Below, in pieces: positions 1 through 7,213 of a DNA stretch of 13,018 bases. The stretch is taken from NCBI GenBank assembly GCA_900758955.1, contig CAAETL010000255.1:1-13018 (forward strand), written 5' to 3'. Made by a program: the position numbers and the translations under genes. Positions within the stretch are counted from its first letter, which is position 1. Every line of letters begins with the position of its first letter. Under the pieces are notes generated by a model. It had not been told where the DNA came from, did not search any database, and was given only the letters and a program-made list of their open reading frames with translations. This DNA is from an uncultured Oscillospiraceae bacterium (GTDB lineage: Bacteria; Bacillota; Clostridia; Oscillospirales; Oscillospiraceae).

Positions 1-1611
1 ACCGCCGCCCTGGTAGCCCTGGAACTGGGCTGCAAGGTGGAAAAGGAAGTTATTGTCACCATTGAGGAGAAACTGATTGACACCGCAGAGGATAAAGAGG
101 AGGACTTGGTCCCCCGCGCCCCCGTTGTGGTGGTGATGGGCCACGTTGACCACGGCAAGACCTCCCTTTTGGATAAAATTCGCAGCGCGAACGTAGTCTC
201 TGGCGAGGCAGGCGGCATTACCCAGCACATTGGCGCCTATCAGGTGGAAATCAACGGCGCCCCGATCACCTTCCTGGATACCCCCGGCCACGAGGCCTTC
301 ACAGCCATGCGCGCCCGTGGCGCCATGGTAACCGATATCGCCATTCTGGTGGTGGCCGCCGATGACGGCATCATGCCCCAGACCATTGAGTCCATTAACC
401 ATGCCAAGGCCGCGGAGATCCCCATCATCGTCGCCATCAACAAGATGGATAAACCTGACGCCAACCCGGACCGGATTAAAGAACAGCTCACTGCTTACGA
501 ATTGGTACCGGAGGAGTGGGGCGGCGAAACCATAATCTGTCCCATCTCCGCCAAAACCGGCATGGGCGTCGACCACCTGTTAGAGATGGTGGCCCTCACC
601 GCGGAGGTACAGGAGCTGAAAGCGAACCCCAACCGTTCCGCCCACGGCGTAGTCATCGAGGCCCGGCTGGATAAGGGCCGCGGCCCCATCGCCACGTTGC
701 TGGTCCAGAAGGGTACGCTACACCAGGGCGACGTAATCATTGCGGGCACTGCGGTGGGCCGCGTTCGCGCCATGACCGACGCTAAAGGTAGAAAGATTCT
801 CACCGCCGGGCCTTCGGTCCCTGTGGAGATCACCGGTATGGGCGAGGTACCCGGCGCCGGTGACGATTTCCACGCGGTGGATGACGAGCGCATGGCCCGT
901 GAGCTGGTGGAACAGCGTAAACACGACCAGAAGCATTCCGGTTCTGACAGCGTCTCCAAAGTCACCTTGGAGGATTTGTTCTCGCAGATCCAGCAGGGCG
1001 AGCTAAAGGACCTGAATATCATCGTTAAGGCCGACGTACAGGGTTCGGCTGAGGCAGTCCGCGCCTCTCTGGTCAAGCTCACAAACGAGGAAGTCCGCGT
1101 GCGGGTGATCCACTGTGCGGTAGGCGCCATTAACGAATCCGACGTGATGTTGGCCTCCACCTCCAACGCCATTATCGTGGGCTTTAACGTCCGTCCCGAC
1201 AACAACGCCCGGGATTCCGCCCCTCGTATGGGCGTGGATATGCGGATGTATCGGGTGATCTACGACTGCATTGATGAAATGGAAGCCGCGATGAAAGGCA
1301 TGCTCTCGCCCAAGTATAAAGAGGTTGCCCTGGGCCAGATTGAGGTCCGCGAGGTGTATAAGATTACCGGCGTGGGCATTGTGGCTGGCTGCTACGTGAC
1401 CGAAGGAAAAGTAACCCGCAACGCCCAGATCCGTTTGGTACGGGACGGCGTAGTAATCCATGAGGGCGTCATCGCTTCCCTGCAGCGTTTCAAGGACTCG
1501 GTGAAAGAAGTGGCGCAGGGTTACGAATGCGGCATCAGTATTGAAAAATACAGTGATCTAAAGGTTGGCGATATTCTGGAAGCCTTCCTCATGGAACAGA
1601 TTGAGGTGTAA
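1..1611 (+). CDS. infB: Translation initiation factor IF-2 (5'-truncated by window edge)
   Basis: GTPase that places initiator tRNA on the 30S subunit and promotes subunit joining. The frame is open from base 1, so the true start lies upstream; the visible part is 536 codons plus a stop at 1609-1611, missing the variable N-terminal region. Seen directly: G1 motif GHVDHGKT (139-162), a switch-I-like GGITQH stretch, G3 DTPGHEAF (277-300), G4 NKMD (439-450) and G5 SAKTG, followed by the beta-barrel and C-terminal fMet-tRNA-binding domains ending in MEQIEV. A GTG at 37 is in frame but internal, and the reading frame continues upstream in family-like sequence (ALVALELG). It is the first visible gene of a rightward operon; nusA-ylxR-type genes would be expected upstream, outside the window. 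No frameshift or missing key residue was seen. Confidence 0.97.
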   Translation, partial: TAALVALELGCKVEKEVIVTIEEKLIDTAEDKEEDLVPRAPVVVVMGHVDHGKTSLLDKIRSANVVSGEAGGITQHIGAYQVEINGAPITFLDTPGHEAFTAMRARGAMVTDIAILVVAADDGIMPQTIESINHAKAAEIPIIVAINKMDKPDANPDRIKEQLTAYELVPEEWGGETIICPISAKTGMGVDHLLEMVALTAEVQELKANPNRSAHGVVIEARLDKGRGPIATLLVQKGTLHQGDVIIAGTAVGRVRAMTDAKGRKILTAGPSVPVEITGMGEVPGAGDDFHAVDDERMARELVEQRKHDQKHSGSDSVSKVTLEDLFSQIQQGELKDLNIIVKADVQGSAEAVRASLVKLTNEEVRVRVIHCAVGAINESDVMLASTSNAIIVGFNVRPDNNARDSAPRMGVDMRMYRVIYDCIDEMEAAMKGMLSPKYKEVALGQIEVREVYKITGVGIVAGCYVTEGKVTRNAQIRLVRDGVVIHEGVIASLQRFKDSVKEVAQGYECGISIEKYSDLKVGDILEAFLMEQIEV

Positions 1612-1623
1612 GCTTTTTCTTCG

Positions 1624-1654
1624 CTTCCTTTCTTTTAATTGAAGAAAGAAGGAG
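1624..1654 (+). promoter_or_regulatory. Hairpin covering part of the DUF169 gene's Shine-Dalgarno site
   Basis: In the infB-DUF169 gap, the arm at 1624-1634 (CTTCCTTTCTT) can pair with 1642-1652 (AAGAAAGAAGG) around a 7-base loop, with ten of eleven positions pairing (one G-T wobble, one C-A mismatch). The right arm contains the AAGG of the AAGGAG Shine-Dalgarno site (1649-1654). No T tract follows, so it is not an intrinsic terminator. It could lower translation of the next gene; that role is inference, and the stem is A/T-rich and only moderately stable. Confidence 0.35.
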
Positions 1655-1663
1655 AATTTCGCT

Positions 1664-2389
1664 ATGACATTTTCACAGTTTGCTGCGCATTTAAAAGTAG
1701 ACGGGAAGACGCTGGCCATACGGCGGCTTCCCGCGTCGGAGGTCTCCGCTGCGACACCGGTGTCAGAGGGCTGCGCTCTGCGCGCCCTGCATCGGGCGAT
1801 GGCTGGAGAAACCTTAACCTTTCTCCCCAAGGAAACTGGCTGTAAAGGCGCCATGTCGGGCATGGGGTTTTCCGATGATCCGCCCCCTATTCCCGGCGGG
1901 TATGGGTACTTTCTCTCGTATGGCCGGGGCGAAGGGTACCGCCCTGGCGAACGGCTGAAATGCTGTCCGGAAGTAGCCGAAGAGATGATCCATCTTCTGC
2001 CTCAAGAAATTATGAAGGGATATGCCGCCCTTCAAGTGAAACCCTATTCTCAGGAGGAAGAGGCTGAAGTGGTGCTTCTCTTTGTCACCCCGGATCAGCT
2101 GTCCCCCTTAGTCCAACTCTTCCACTACCGCAAGTCCACCCATGACTCGGTGATTTTACCCGCCACATCCGGCTGCGCTTCCATGTTTCGCGTTCCGTTT
2201 GGCGAACTGCAACAGGAAACACCCCGGGCAGTGGTTGGCAATCTGGATATTTTTTCCCGGCCGCACTTTGATGCAAACTTGCTTACCTTCGCGGTGCCGG
2301 GTAAATGTTTTACGCAGATGCTGGAGGACGCGGACACCTGTTTCTTCCTCACCCCCCAGTGGAAGAACGGCATTGCCGCCAGACTGTAA
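1664..2389 (+). CDS. DUF169-family (COG2043-like) protein of unknown function
   Basis: A 241-residue soluble protein without signal peptide or membrane segment. It resembles the DUF169 family: a Cys followed by A-G near residues 37-48, a conserved CKGAMSGMGF segment (60-69), a glycine/tyrosine-rich PGGYGYFLSYGRGEGY stretch (77-92), a PxxVVLLF-like strand leading to VTPDQL (136-146), a P..SGC segment (166-171) and a GNLD..SRPHFD stretch near 192-203. Cysteines lie at 37, 60, 100, 101, 171, 215 and 226, so metal or cofactor binding is possible but unproven. The start is set by AAGGAG at 1649-1654, nine bases before ATG. It sits between infB and rbfA, where B. subtilis has ylxP (DUF503). Its biochemical function is unknown, and I infer no role in translation from position alone. 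Confidence 0.78.
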   Translation: MTFSQFAAHLKVDGKTLAIRRLPASEVSAATPVSEGCALRALHRAMAGETLTFLPKETGCKGAMSGMGFSDDPPPIPGGYGYFLSYGRGEGYRPGERLKCCPEVAEEMIHLLPQEIMKGYAALQVKPYSQEEEAEVVLLFVTPDQLSPLVQLFHYRKSTHDSVILPATSGCASMFRVPFGELQQETPRAVVGNLDIFSRPHFDANLLTFAVPGKCFTQMLEDADTCFFLTPQWKNGIAARL

Positions 2390-2403
2390 AGGAGAACCCA
2401 AAC

Positions 2404-2745
2404 ATGGCAAGTAATCGAATTGGACGGATCAACGAGGAGATTCAGCGGGAACTGGCCTCCCTGATCCCTACCCTGAAAGACCCCCGGGTCCGCGGCTTGG
2501 TGTCCATTACCAACGTGGATACCACCCCTGACCTGCGCTATGCCAAGGTCTATGTGAGCGTGTTGGATAAGGGTGATGTGGACGATGTAATCCGCGGCTT
2601 AAAGTCCGCCGGCGGTTATCTTCGCCGGGAATTGGGCCGGTCCCTCTCCCTGCGCTACACCCCTGAGCTGGTTTTCCAGCGTGACGATTCCATCGACAAG
2701 GGAACCCATATCCTTAAGCTGCTCAACGATTTGGAATCAAACTAA
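2404..2745 (+). CDS. rbfA: 30S ribosome-binding factor RbfA
   Basis: Small KH-fold factor that binds the 30S subunit, assists 16S rRNA 5'-end maturation and helps cold adaptation. The 113-residue length is normal for the family. Typical elements are the N-terminal helix RIGRINEEIQRELASLI (about 5-21), the KDPRV motif (25-29), the strand-turn segment VSITNVDTTPDLRYAKVYVSV, and the C-terminal RYTPELVFQRDDS...ILKLLNDL. A longer in-frame reading starts at 2305, but ATG 2404 has an AAGGAG (2389-2394) nine bases upstream and begins exactly where family proteins begin. This Shine-Dalgarno site overlaps the stop codon of the DUF169 gene by one base, so the two genes are probably translationally linked. 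nrnA follows 20 bases downstream. Confidence 0.96.
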   Translation: MASNRIGRINEEIQRELASLIPTLKDPRVRGLVSITNVDTTPDLRYAKVYVSVLDKGDVDDVIRGLKSAGGYLRRELGRSLSLRYTPELVFQRDDSIDKGTHILKLLNDLESN

Positions 2746-2765
2746 TTGTCGGAGGTGTTCCCCCC

Positions 2766-3713
2766 ATGGAGTATCAAGCCGCCGCCGCGCTTCTCCAAAA
2801 GCAGGACCGAATTCTGATTCTCACCCACTGCCGCCCCGATGGGGATACCATCGGCTGCGGCGCCGCTCTCTGTCACGCGCTTCGCGCCTTGGGAAAAACC
2901 GCCTATGTGCTTCCGAATGAGGAAGCGCATGGTCTGTTTACCCCCTATTTGGAGGGCGTGCTGGCCCCGGCGTCTTTCCGGCCCGCGTTTGTGGTTACGG
3001 TGGATACCGCCTCTCAGGGGCTCTTTCCCGCCAGCGCCGTCCCCTATCGGGACCAGGTGGACCTATCCTTAGATCACCACGGCACCAATGAGCACTATGC
3101 CAAACATACCTGTGTTGACCCATCCTGCGCCGCCTGCGGCGAACTGTTGTTTCGGATCATTCACGAGGAGTGGCATGTGCTGAGTGCCCAAATCGCCCTT
3201 CTTCTCTATATGGCGATCGCCACCGATACCGGCTGCTTCGTTTACTCGAACACCTCTCCGGATACCCATCGGATTACGGCGGCGCTCATGGAGATCGGCA
3301 TTGACCACCAATGGGTAAACAAACGGCACTTCCGCACCAAAACTTTTAAACGTCTCCAGCTGGAAAGCTTGATTGTGCGGGATCTGGAACTCTACGATGG
3401 AGGAACCATCGCCTTTGCCTGCGTCACCCTGGACATGATGGCCTCTCTTCAGGCCACGGAGGAGGACGCAGAGGACATCTCCGCTTTTGTGGGACAGGTG
3501 GAGGGCGTTCGGTACGCGGTCACCCTGCGGGAGTTGGCCCCTGGTAAGTGTAAAATATCCCTGCGCACCGATTCCTCTTTGAACGCCGCCGCGGTCTGCG
3601 CCCTCTTTGGAGGCGGCGGGCACCCTGCCGCTTCTGGCTGTACCATTCTGGGTTCAGTCGCAAAAGCGAAGGCGAAAATGCTGGACGGAATCCGGACGGT
3701 GCTCCATGGCTAA
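2766..3713 (+). CDS. nrnA: DHH/DHHA1 phosphoesterase, NrnA-type oligoribonuclease/pAp phosphatase
   Basis: NrnA-type enzymes degrade short RNA oligonucleotides to mononucleotides and dephosphorylate 3'-phosphoadenosine-5'-phosphate, using Mn2+. The 315-residue protein shows all the DHH metal motifs: THCRPDGDTIG (20-30; H21, D25, D27), VDTAS (D80), LDHHGTN (D103, H104, H105) and ATDTG (D154). The DHHA1 substrate-binding domain ends in GGGGHPAASGC (282-292). GGAGG at 2751-2755 lies ten bases before ATG. The gene is between rbfA and truB, as in many Firmicutes, and its last eight bases overlap the start of truB. It has no signal peptide and is cytoplasmic. The exact substrate preference (nanoRNA, pAp or cyclic-dinucleotide breakdown products) cannot be told from sequence alone. 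Confidence 0.93.
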   Translation: MEYQAAAALLQKQDRILILTHCRPDGDTIGCGAALCHALRALGKTAYVLPNEEAHGLFTPYLEGVLAPASFRPAFVVTVDTASQGLFPASAVPYRDQVDLSLDHHGTNEHYAKHTCVDPSCAACGELLFRIIHEEWHVLSAQIALLLYMAIATDTGCFVYSNTSPDTHRITAALMEIGIDHQWVNKRHFRTKTFKRLQLESLIVRDLELYDGGTIAFACVTLDMMASLQATEEDAEDISAFVGQVEGVRYAVTLRELAPGKCKISLRTDSSLNAAAVCALFGGGGHPAASGCTILGSVAKAKAKMLDGIRTVLHG

Positions 3714-4575
3714 CGGGATTATTATCATTGATAAGCCGGCCGGCTGGACCTCCCACGATGTGGTGGCCAAGCTGCGCCGGCTTATGTCTGAGCGGCGGGT
3801 CGGTCACGCGGGCACTTTGGATCCTATGGCCACGGGAGTGCTCCCTGTTTTTGTGGGTCGGGCCACACGCGCGGTGGAGTTTGCCGCGGAAGGGGACAAG
3901 GAGTATATCGCCGGCCTCCGTCTGGGTGTGGAAACCGACACCCAGGACATGACTGGAACGGTGCTATCAACTACGCCCGTAACCGAGGATTACAGCGCCC
4001 CTCTGCAAGCCCTCTTTCCTCAGTTTACTGGTGTAATCTCACAGATTCCTCCCATGTATTCCGCCATCAAGCAGAACGGTAAAAAGCTCTATGAGTTGGC
4101 CCGCGCTGGAAAAGAAGTGGTCCGCCCGCCCCGGCAGGTGACCATTTACGCCTTGGAACTTTTGGAGCAAGCCTCCCCCACAGATTTTTTGCTGCGGGTG
4201 GCCTGCTCCAAGGGGACCTATATCCGGACCCTCTGCCACGAGATCGGGCAGGCCCTGGGCTGTGGCGGCTCATTGTATTCCCTGCGCCGGACCCGAGCCG
4301 CCGGTTTTGCTCTGGAGGCGGCCATTCCCCTCTCGCATGTCATGGAGGCGGAGGACCCTCCCTCCCTTTTGCTGCCCGTAGACCGGTATTTTGCCCAGTA
4401 TCCCCCCCTTGTCGTGCCGCCAGTGCAGGAAAAGAGTATCCGAAATGGTACTTCCTTCCCCTGGCAGGGCGATGACGGCATTTACCGTGTTTACAGCAAT
4501 CAACAGGAATTTCTCATGCTGGGCCGATTGGAATCGGGCCGCATGACGACCATGAAAAGCTTTTTCGAGGTGTAA
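3706..4575 (+). CDS. truB: tRNA pseudouridine(55) synthase TruB
   Basis: Converts U55 in the T-loop of tRNAs to pseudouridine. The 289-residue product begins MANGIIIIDKPAGWTSHDVV, the usual TruB N-terminus, and carries the catalytic motif GHAGTLDPMATGVLPV with the nucleophilic aspartate at about residue 39. Later family blocks are KEYIAGLRLGVETDTQD, QIPPMYSAIKQNGKKLYELAR and CSKGTYIRTLCHEIG; a PUA-like C-terminal region follows from roughly residue 230. An in-frame upstream start at 3607 exists, but it would add 33 unrelated residues antisense-like to family expectation and sits deep in nrnA. ATG 3706 overlaps the nrnA stop by eight bases, and its ribosome binding site is weak (GGACGG), which suggests translational coupling to nrnA. 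Confidence 0.96.
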   Translation: MANGIIIIDKPAGWTSHDVVAKLRRLMSERRVGHAGTLDPMATGVLPVFVGRATRAVEFAAEGDKEYIAGLRLGVETDTQDMTGTVLSTTPVTEDYSAPLQALFPQFTGVISQIPPMYSAIKQNGKKLYELARAGKEVVRPPRQVTIYALELLEQASPTDFLLRVACSKGTYIRTLCHEIGQALGCGGSLYSLRRTRAAGFALEAAIPLSHVMEAEDPPSLLLPVDRYFAQYPPLVVPPVQEKSIRNGTSFPWQGDDGIYRVYSNQQEFLMLGRLESGRMTTMKSFFEV

Positions 4576-4579
4576 CATT

Positions 4580-5482
4580 TTGGAACAGAAAAAACGTGTG
4601 ATCGCTCTGGGCTTTTTCGACGGCGTCCATAACGGACACGGCGCCCTCATGCGCAAGGTTGTGGAACGGGCCAAGGAACTGGATGCCACCCCCGCCGCTT
4701 TTACCTTTGACCCCCATCCGCAAAATATTATTTTCGGCAAGCCCACCCCCCTGCTTACTTCCCCCGAGGATCGAGCCGACCTGATGCGCCGTTACTATGG
4801 GATCCAAGACGTGATTGTGGAGCCCTTTACGCCGGAGCTCATGCGGCAACCATGGGACGAATTTTTGCGGCAGACCCTGATCGCCAATCTTCACGCCGTC
4901 CATCTCGTGGCCGGTCACGACTATCATTTCGGTTACAAGGGTATGGGAAACACCCAGCGCTTACAGGAGACCTGTCAGGAACTGGGTGTGGGCTGCGATA
5001 TCATTAATAAAGTGGAGCAGGATGGCATCACCGTTTCTTCCACCTTCATCCGCACCCTGATCGCCCAGGGAGAGATGGAGAGGGCCAACGAATTTTTGGG
5101 GCATCCCCACACCGTCAGCGATGTGGTTTCCCACGGAAAAAAGTTGGGTTCCACCCTAGGATTCCCCACAGTGAACTTAACCTTGAAGGAGAATGTTCTT
5201 CCCCCTGCCCTGGGCGTATACGCCACCCGGGTTTGGCTGGAAAACGGCGCCAGCCATATTGCTGTCACCAACGTGGGAACCCGTCCTACCGTAAATGACG
5301 GAAATCACTTGAACATCGAGGGTTTTATCCTGGATTTTTCCGGAGACCTCTATGGACAAAAAATCCGGATGGAGTTTTTCAAATTCCTGCGTCCCGAGCG
5401 CAAATTCCCCTCCTTGGAGGCCCTCCGGGACGAGATTATGCGCAACGCGCAGCAGACCCGTGACTATTTCGCCCACCGCTAA
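4580..5482 (+). CDS. ribF: Bifunctional riboflavin kinase / FAD synthetase RibF
   Basis: Phosphorylates riboflavin to FMN and adenylylates FMN to FAD. The 300-residue product has the N-terminal nucleotidyltransferase domain with GFFDGVHNGH (11-20) and VSSTFIR (152-158), then the C-terminal flavokinase domain with GKKLGSTLGFPTVNL (186-200), GVYATRV (212-218), NVGTRPTVND (231-240) and the catalytic-Glu region NIEGFILDFSGDLYG (Glu about 247). The start is TTG at 4580: GAGGTG at 4567-4572 lies seven bases upstream, and no ATG occurs before the essential GFFDG motif. It begins four bases after the truB stop. In many bacteria rpsO follows ribF; here a terminator follows and rpsO is absent from the window. 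Confidence 0.96.
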   Translation: MEQKKRVIALGFFDGVHNGHGALMRKVVERAKELDATPAAFTFDPHPQNIIFGKPTPLLTSPEDRADLMRRYYGIQDVIVEPFTPELMRQPWDEFLRQTLIANLHAVHLVAGHDYHFGYKGMGNTQRLQETCQELGVGCDIINKVEQDGITVSSTFIRTLIAQGEMERANEFLGHPHTVSDVVSHGKKLGSTLGFPTVNLTLKENVLPPALGVYATRVWLENGASHIAVTNVGTRPTVNDGNHLNIEGFILDFSGDLYGQKIRMEFFKFLRPERKFPSLEALRDEIMRNAQQTRDYFAHR

Positions 5483-5506
5483 GTTGACTTTACATGTACA
5501 TGAAAT

Positions 5507-5555
5507 AAACCCGCGGAGCTTCCCCTGGATTGGGGGCGGCTTCGCGGGTTTCATT
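5507..5555. terminator. Bidirectional intrinsic terminator between ribF and the SLH gene
   Basis: The arms AAACCCGCG (5507-5515) and CGCGGGTTT (5543-5551) are perfectly complementary. They extend inward through GAGC/GCTT and CCCC/GGGG pairing. On the plus strand a T-rich tail (TTTCATTTG) follows; on the minus strand TTTATTTCAT follows. It therefore can stop transcription of the ribF operon and of the convergent SLH gene. Confidence 0.85.
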
Positions 5556-5561
5556 TGTCCG

Positions 5562-6653
5562 TTAGAGATTGGCCAAGCGCTGCATGATAGCGGCGATTTC
5601 CGCGCGGGTAGCAGTGCCTTGCGGGTCCAGGGTCCCGTCATCCTTGCCGTTGAGGATCCCAGCGCCAACGGCCCAGGTGAGGCCCTCTGTGGCCCAGTCA
5701 GAGACTTTTTTCCTGTCGGAGAACTTGGTCAGGCTCCCCTTTTCGCTGACGTCCCACCCCAAGCTGTTTTTCGTGTAGCGGTATACCATCACGGCTACCT
5801 GCTCACGGGTCACATTTTGGTTGGGCTGGAACGTACCGTCCCCCATACCATCCACAATGCCCAAGGAGGCGGCCCAGGCAACGGAACGCTCATACCAAGC
5901 GCCTGTCGCTACATCATCCATCTTTTCTTCGCCAGGGTCATAGCCGGGTTGTCCCGCTTGCCGGTACAACACGGTGGTGAGCATGCCCCGGGTGACCGCG
6001 CCCTTGGGATCAAAGGTGGAGTCTGTCACCCCCTTGAAGAGTCCCCGGTCGTACGCATAAGCGGCATACTCATAATACCAGTCGGTATTGACCAGATCGG
6101 TGAAAGGGGTCACCTCTTCGTCAGAAAGCTTGGCGTTAATAATTCCGGCCTGCGATATGTTCGCAGCGTCGGACAGGATGGTCACTGTTACCTCTCCGTT
6201 TTCCCCCGCTAAGTAGCGATGGGTCGGCGTCAAGCTCATGGTCGTGGCGGAGGTTCCGTCGGTCAAGTCCACAAGTTCACTTCCGGAAGCGGTGGCCGTG
6301 GCCGTTCCCGCCAAGAGCACGATACTGGAACCGGCGCTTAAGGTGATCTGGTCGCCCCGATAATAGGTGCGGTACAGGAAATGAGAAGAAATCAGTTCTC
6401 CCTCCTCTGCGCCGCTTAGTTCTTTACGGTAGGCATTGGTTTTCTCCACCAGCTTTTGTTCTGCGGATTCATAGCCCTGTGAAAGGCTTTTTTGTATCTG
6501 TCCATCCACCTGGCTGGTCAGGCCAGGCAGAAAGGTTTTCTGTAGATAGTTGAGAGAGATCAGCGGATTATCGGCGCTTCCCCCTGCGGCAAGCGCCGCC
6601 GTTGTCCCCAGCAGCATAGTGGCGGCAAGCCCCACTAGCCAAGTTTTCTTCAT
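5562..6653 (-). CDS. Secreted S-layer-homology (SLH) domain protein
   Basis: A 363-residue surface protein. A Sec signal peptide is visible (MKKTWLVGLA, hydrophobic core, probable cleavage after ALA at about 22); there is no lipobox or LPXTG motif. Residues 25-80 look helical. Residues about 85-178 form a beta-rich region (YYRGDQITLSAGSS... then HRYLAGENGEVTV) of unknown function. Three SLH domains fill the C-terminus at about 184-230, 245-292 and 310-361. Each has the pattern aromatic-A...G(L/I)..G..DGTFxP and a TR motif (TRGM 221-224, TREQ 282-285, TRAE 349-352). SLH trimers bind secondary cell-wall polymer, so the protein is probably anchored to the wall. The start is preceded by GGGAG/GAGG-type sites and a good promoter. 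It is divergent from the cortex-lytic genes. Confidence 0.9.
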   Translation of the reverse strand: MKKTWLVGLAATMLLGTTAALAAGGSADNPLISLNYLQKTFLPGLTSQVDGQIQKSLSQGYESAEQKLVEKTNAYRKELSGAEEGELISSHFLYRTYYRGDQITLSAGSSIVLLAGTATATASGSELVDLTDGTSATTMSLTPTHRYLAGENGEVTVTILSDAANISQAGIINAKLSDEEVTPFTDLVNTDWYYEYAAYAYDRGLFKGVTDSTFDPKGAVTRGMLTTVLYRQAGQPGYDPGEEKMDDVATGAWYERSVAWAASLGIVDGMGDGTFQPNQNVTREQVAVMVYRYTKNSLGWDVSEKGSLTKFSDRKKVSDWATEGLTWAVGAGILNGKDDGTLDPQGTATRAEIAAIMQRLANL

Positions 6654-6684
6654 CTAGCCTCACTCCCAATTCTGTGTTTCTTTT

Positions 6685-6713
6685 AGTTTACTGGAATGCC
6701 AGGGAAATGTCAA
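6685..6713 (-). promoter_or_regulatory. Housekeeping-type promoter for the SLH gene
   Basis: Reading on the minus strand, TTGACA (6713-6708) is a perfect -35 box, followed after exactly 17 bases by TAAACT (6690-6685), which matches four of six -10 positions. It lies about 30-60 bases upstream of the SLH start codon at 6653. The placement and spacing fit a sigma-A promoter. Confidence 0.7.
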
Positions 6714-6734
6714 TGTGGGATTGCCTGGAATCCC
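6691..6734. repeat. Direct and inverted repeats around the SLH promoter
   Basis: CTGGAATGCC (6691-6700) and CTGGAATCCC (6725-6734) are direct repeats matching nine of ten bases, 34 bases apart; the first lies in the promoter spacer and the second upstream of the -35 box. The second overlaps a perfect inverted repeat GGGATT (6717-6722) / AATCCC (6729-6734). They could form an operator, but chance is not excluded for repeats this short. Confidence 0.3.
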
Positions 6735-6758
6735 GCCTTAAACTTCCAAAAAATGGGT

Positions 6759-6786
6759 ACCCCTTCCATGATTATGGCATAGAATA
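6759..6786 (+). promoter_or_regulatory. Possible SigK/SigE-type sporulation promoter for the SleC-like cluster
   Basis: CATAGAATA (6778-6786) fits the B. subtilis SigK -10 pattern CATAnnnTA, and an AC dinucleotide (6759-6760) sits 17 bases upstream, as the SigK -35 element requires. The -10 also matches seven of eight positions of the SigE-type CATACAAT. No convincing sigma-A -35 box is present for this -10. The predicted transcript start (about 6793) is very near the GGAGG at 6795-6799, leaving a very short leader, which weakens the call. A TTCCAT (6764-6769)/ATGGAA (6786-6791) inverted repeat flanks the -10. Confidence 0.45.
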
Positions 6787-6807
6787 TGGAAAAAGGAGGT
6801 ATGCCTT

Positions 6808-7197
6808 ATGCCAGAAATCGGCACGCTAGCTACCAATGTTTTTACTGGTCGGGCAAGGATTCCAGTACGGGGCGCGACGGTATCCGTGATGCAAAAAGAA
6901 CCGGGCGGCAAGCTCACGCTGTTGGCTATGCGCGTATCGGATGACAATGGTCAGATCCCCCCCATCTCCATCCCCACCCCTGACTCGCCTGAGAGCCAAA
7001 CCCCAGGGGTTCCCCTCCCCTTTACCCAATGCGATATCTGGGTGGAACATCCCGACTTTGGGATGCTGGTGGTAGAAAATATACAGTTGTTTCCCCAGGT
7101 CGAGAGTATTCAGCCTCTATTTCTCCAGCCCCTGTCTGAGACACGAAGCGATTATCGAACGATAAATATGGTCACCATCACACCACAGGACCTATAA
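6808..7197 (+). CDS. Small protein resembling the N-terminal pro-domain of SleC
   Basis: A 129-residue protein with no signal peptide or membrane segment. Its pattern is that of a transthyretin/carboxypeptidase-regulatory-like beta sandwich: IGTLATNVFTG (4-14), IPVRGATVSV (18-27), a turn with SDDNGQIPPISIPTP (44-58), PFTQCDIWVEHPDFGMLVVENIQLFP (71-96) and a closing strand ESIQPLFLQPL. From recalled family sequences, this arrangement (beta domain, proline-rich loop, then 'I..F....IQ...L.P') is that of the region preceding the catalytic domain in clostridial SleC, a part removed on activation. Here it is a free-standing protein. GGAGG at 6795-6799 lies eight bases before ATG; an ATG at 6801 is out of frame. 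The next gene starts 16 bases after the stop. The fold call is reasonable; the SleC pro-domain identity is inference. Confidence 0.65.
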   Translation: MPEIGTLATNVFTGRARIPVRGATVSVMQKEPGGKLTLLAMRVSDDNGQIPPISIPTPDSPESQTPGVPLPFTQCDIWVEHPDFGMLVVENIQLFPQVESIQPLFLQPLSETRSDYRTINMVTITPQDL

Positions 7198-7213
7198 AGA
7201 CAGGAGGACCGTT

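Noticed and set aside
495..1205. 236-codon open frame on the minus strand inside infB
   Set aside because: It is antisense to conserved IF2 sequence, has a low-complexity Ser/Thr/Arg-rich product and no ribosome binding site; it arises from codon bias of infB.
2305..2403. Longer start for rbfA
   Set aside because: It would overlap the DUF169 coding region with unrelated residues, while ATG 2404 has a well-placed AAGGAG and the family N-terminus.
3607..3705. Longer start for truB inside nrnA
   Set aside because: It adds 33 residues that do not resemble TruB and lies over the conserved DHHA1 motif of nrnA.
5493..5502. CATGTACATG palindrome after ribF
   Set aside because: A single 10-base palindrome between a stop codon and a terminator has no nearby promoter to regulate and is likely chance.
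5352..6212. 286-codon open frame on the plus strand across the ribF end and antisense to the SLH gene
   Set aside because: It reads through a strong terminator and opposes well-defined SLH repeats; the product has no recognisable domain.
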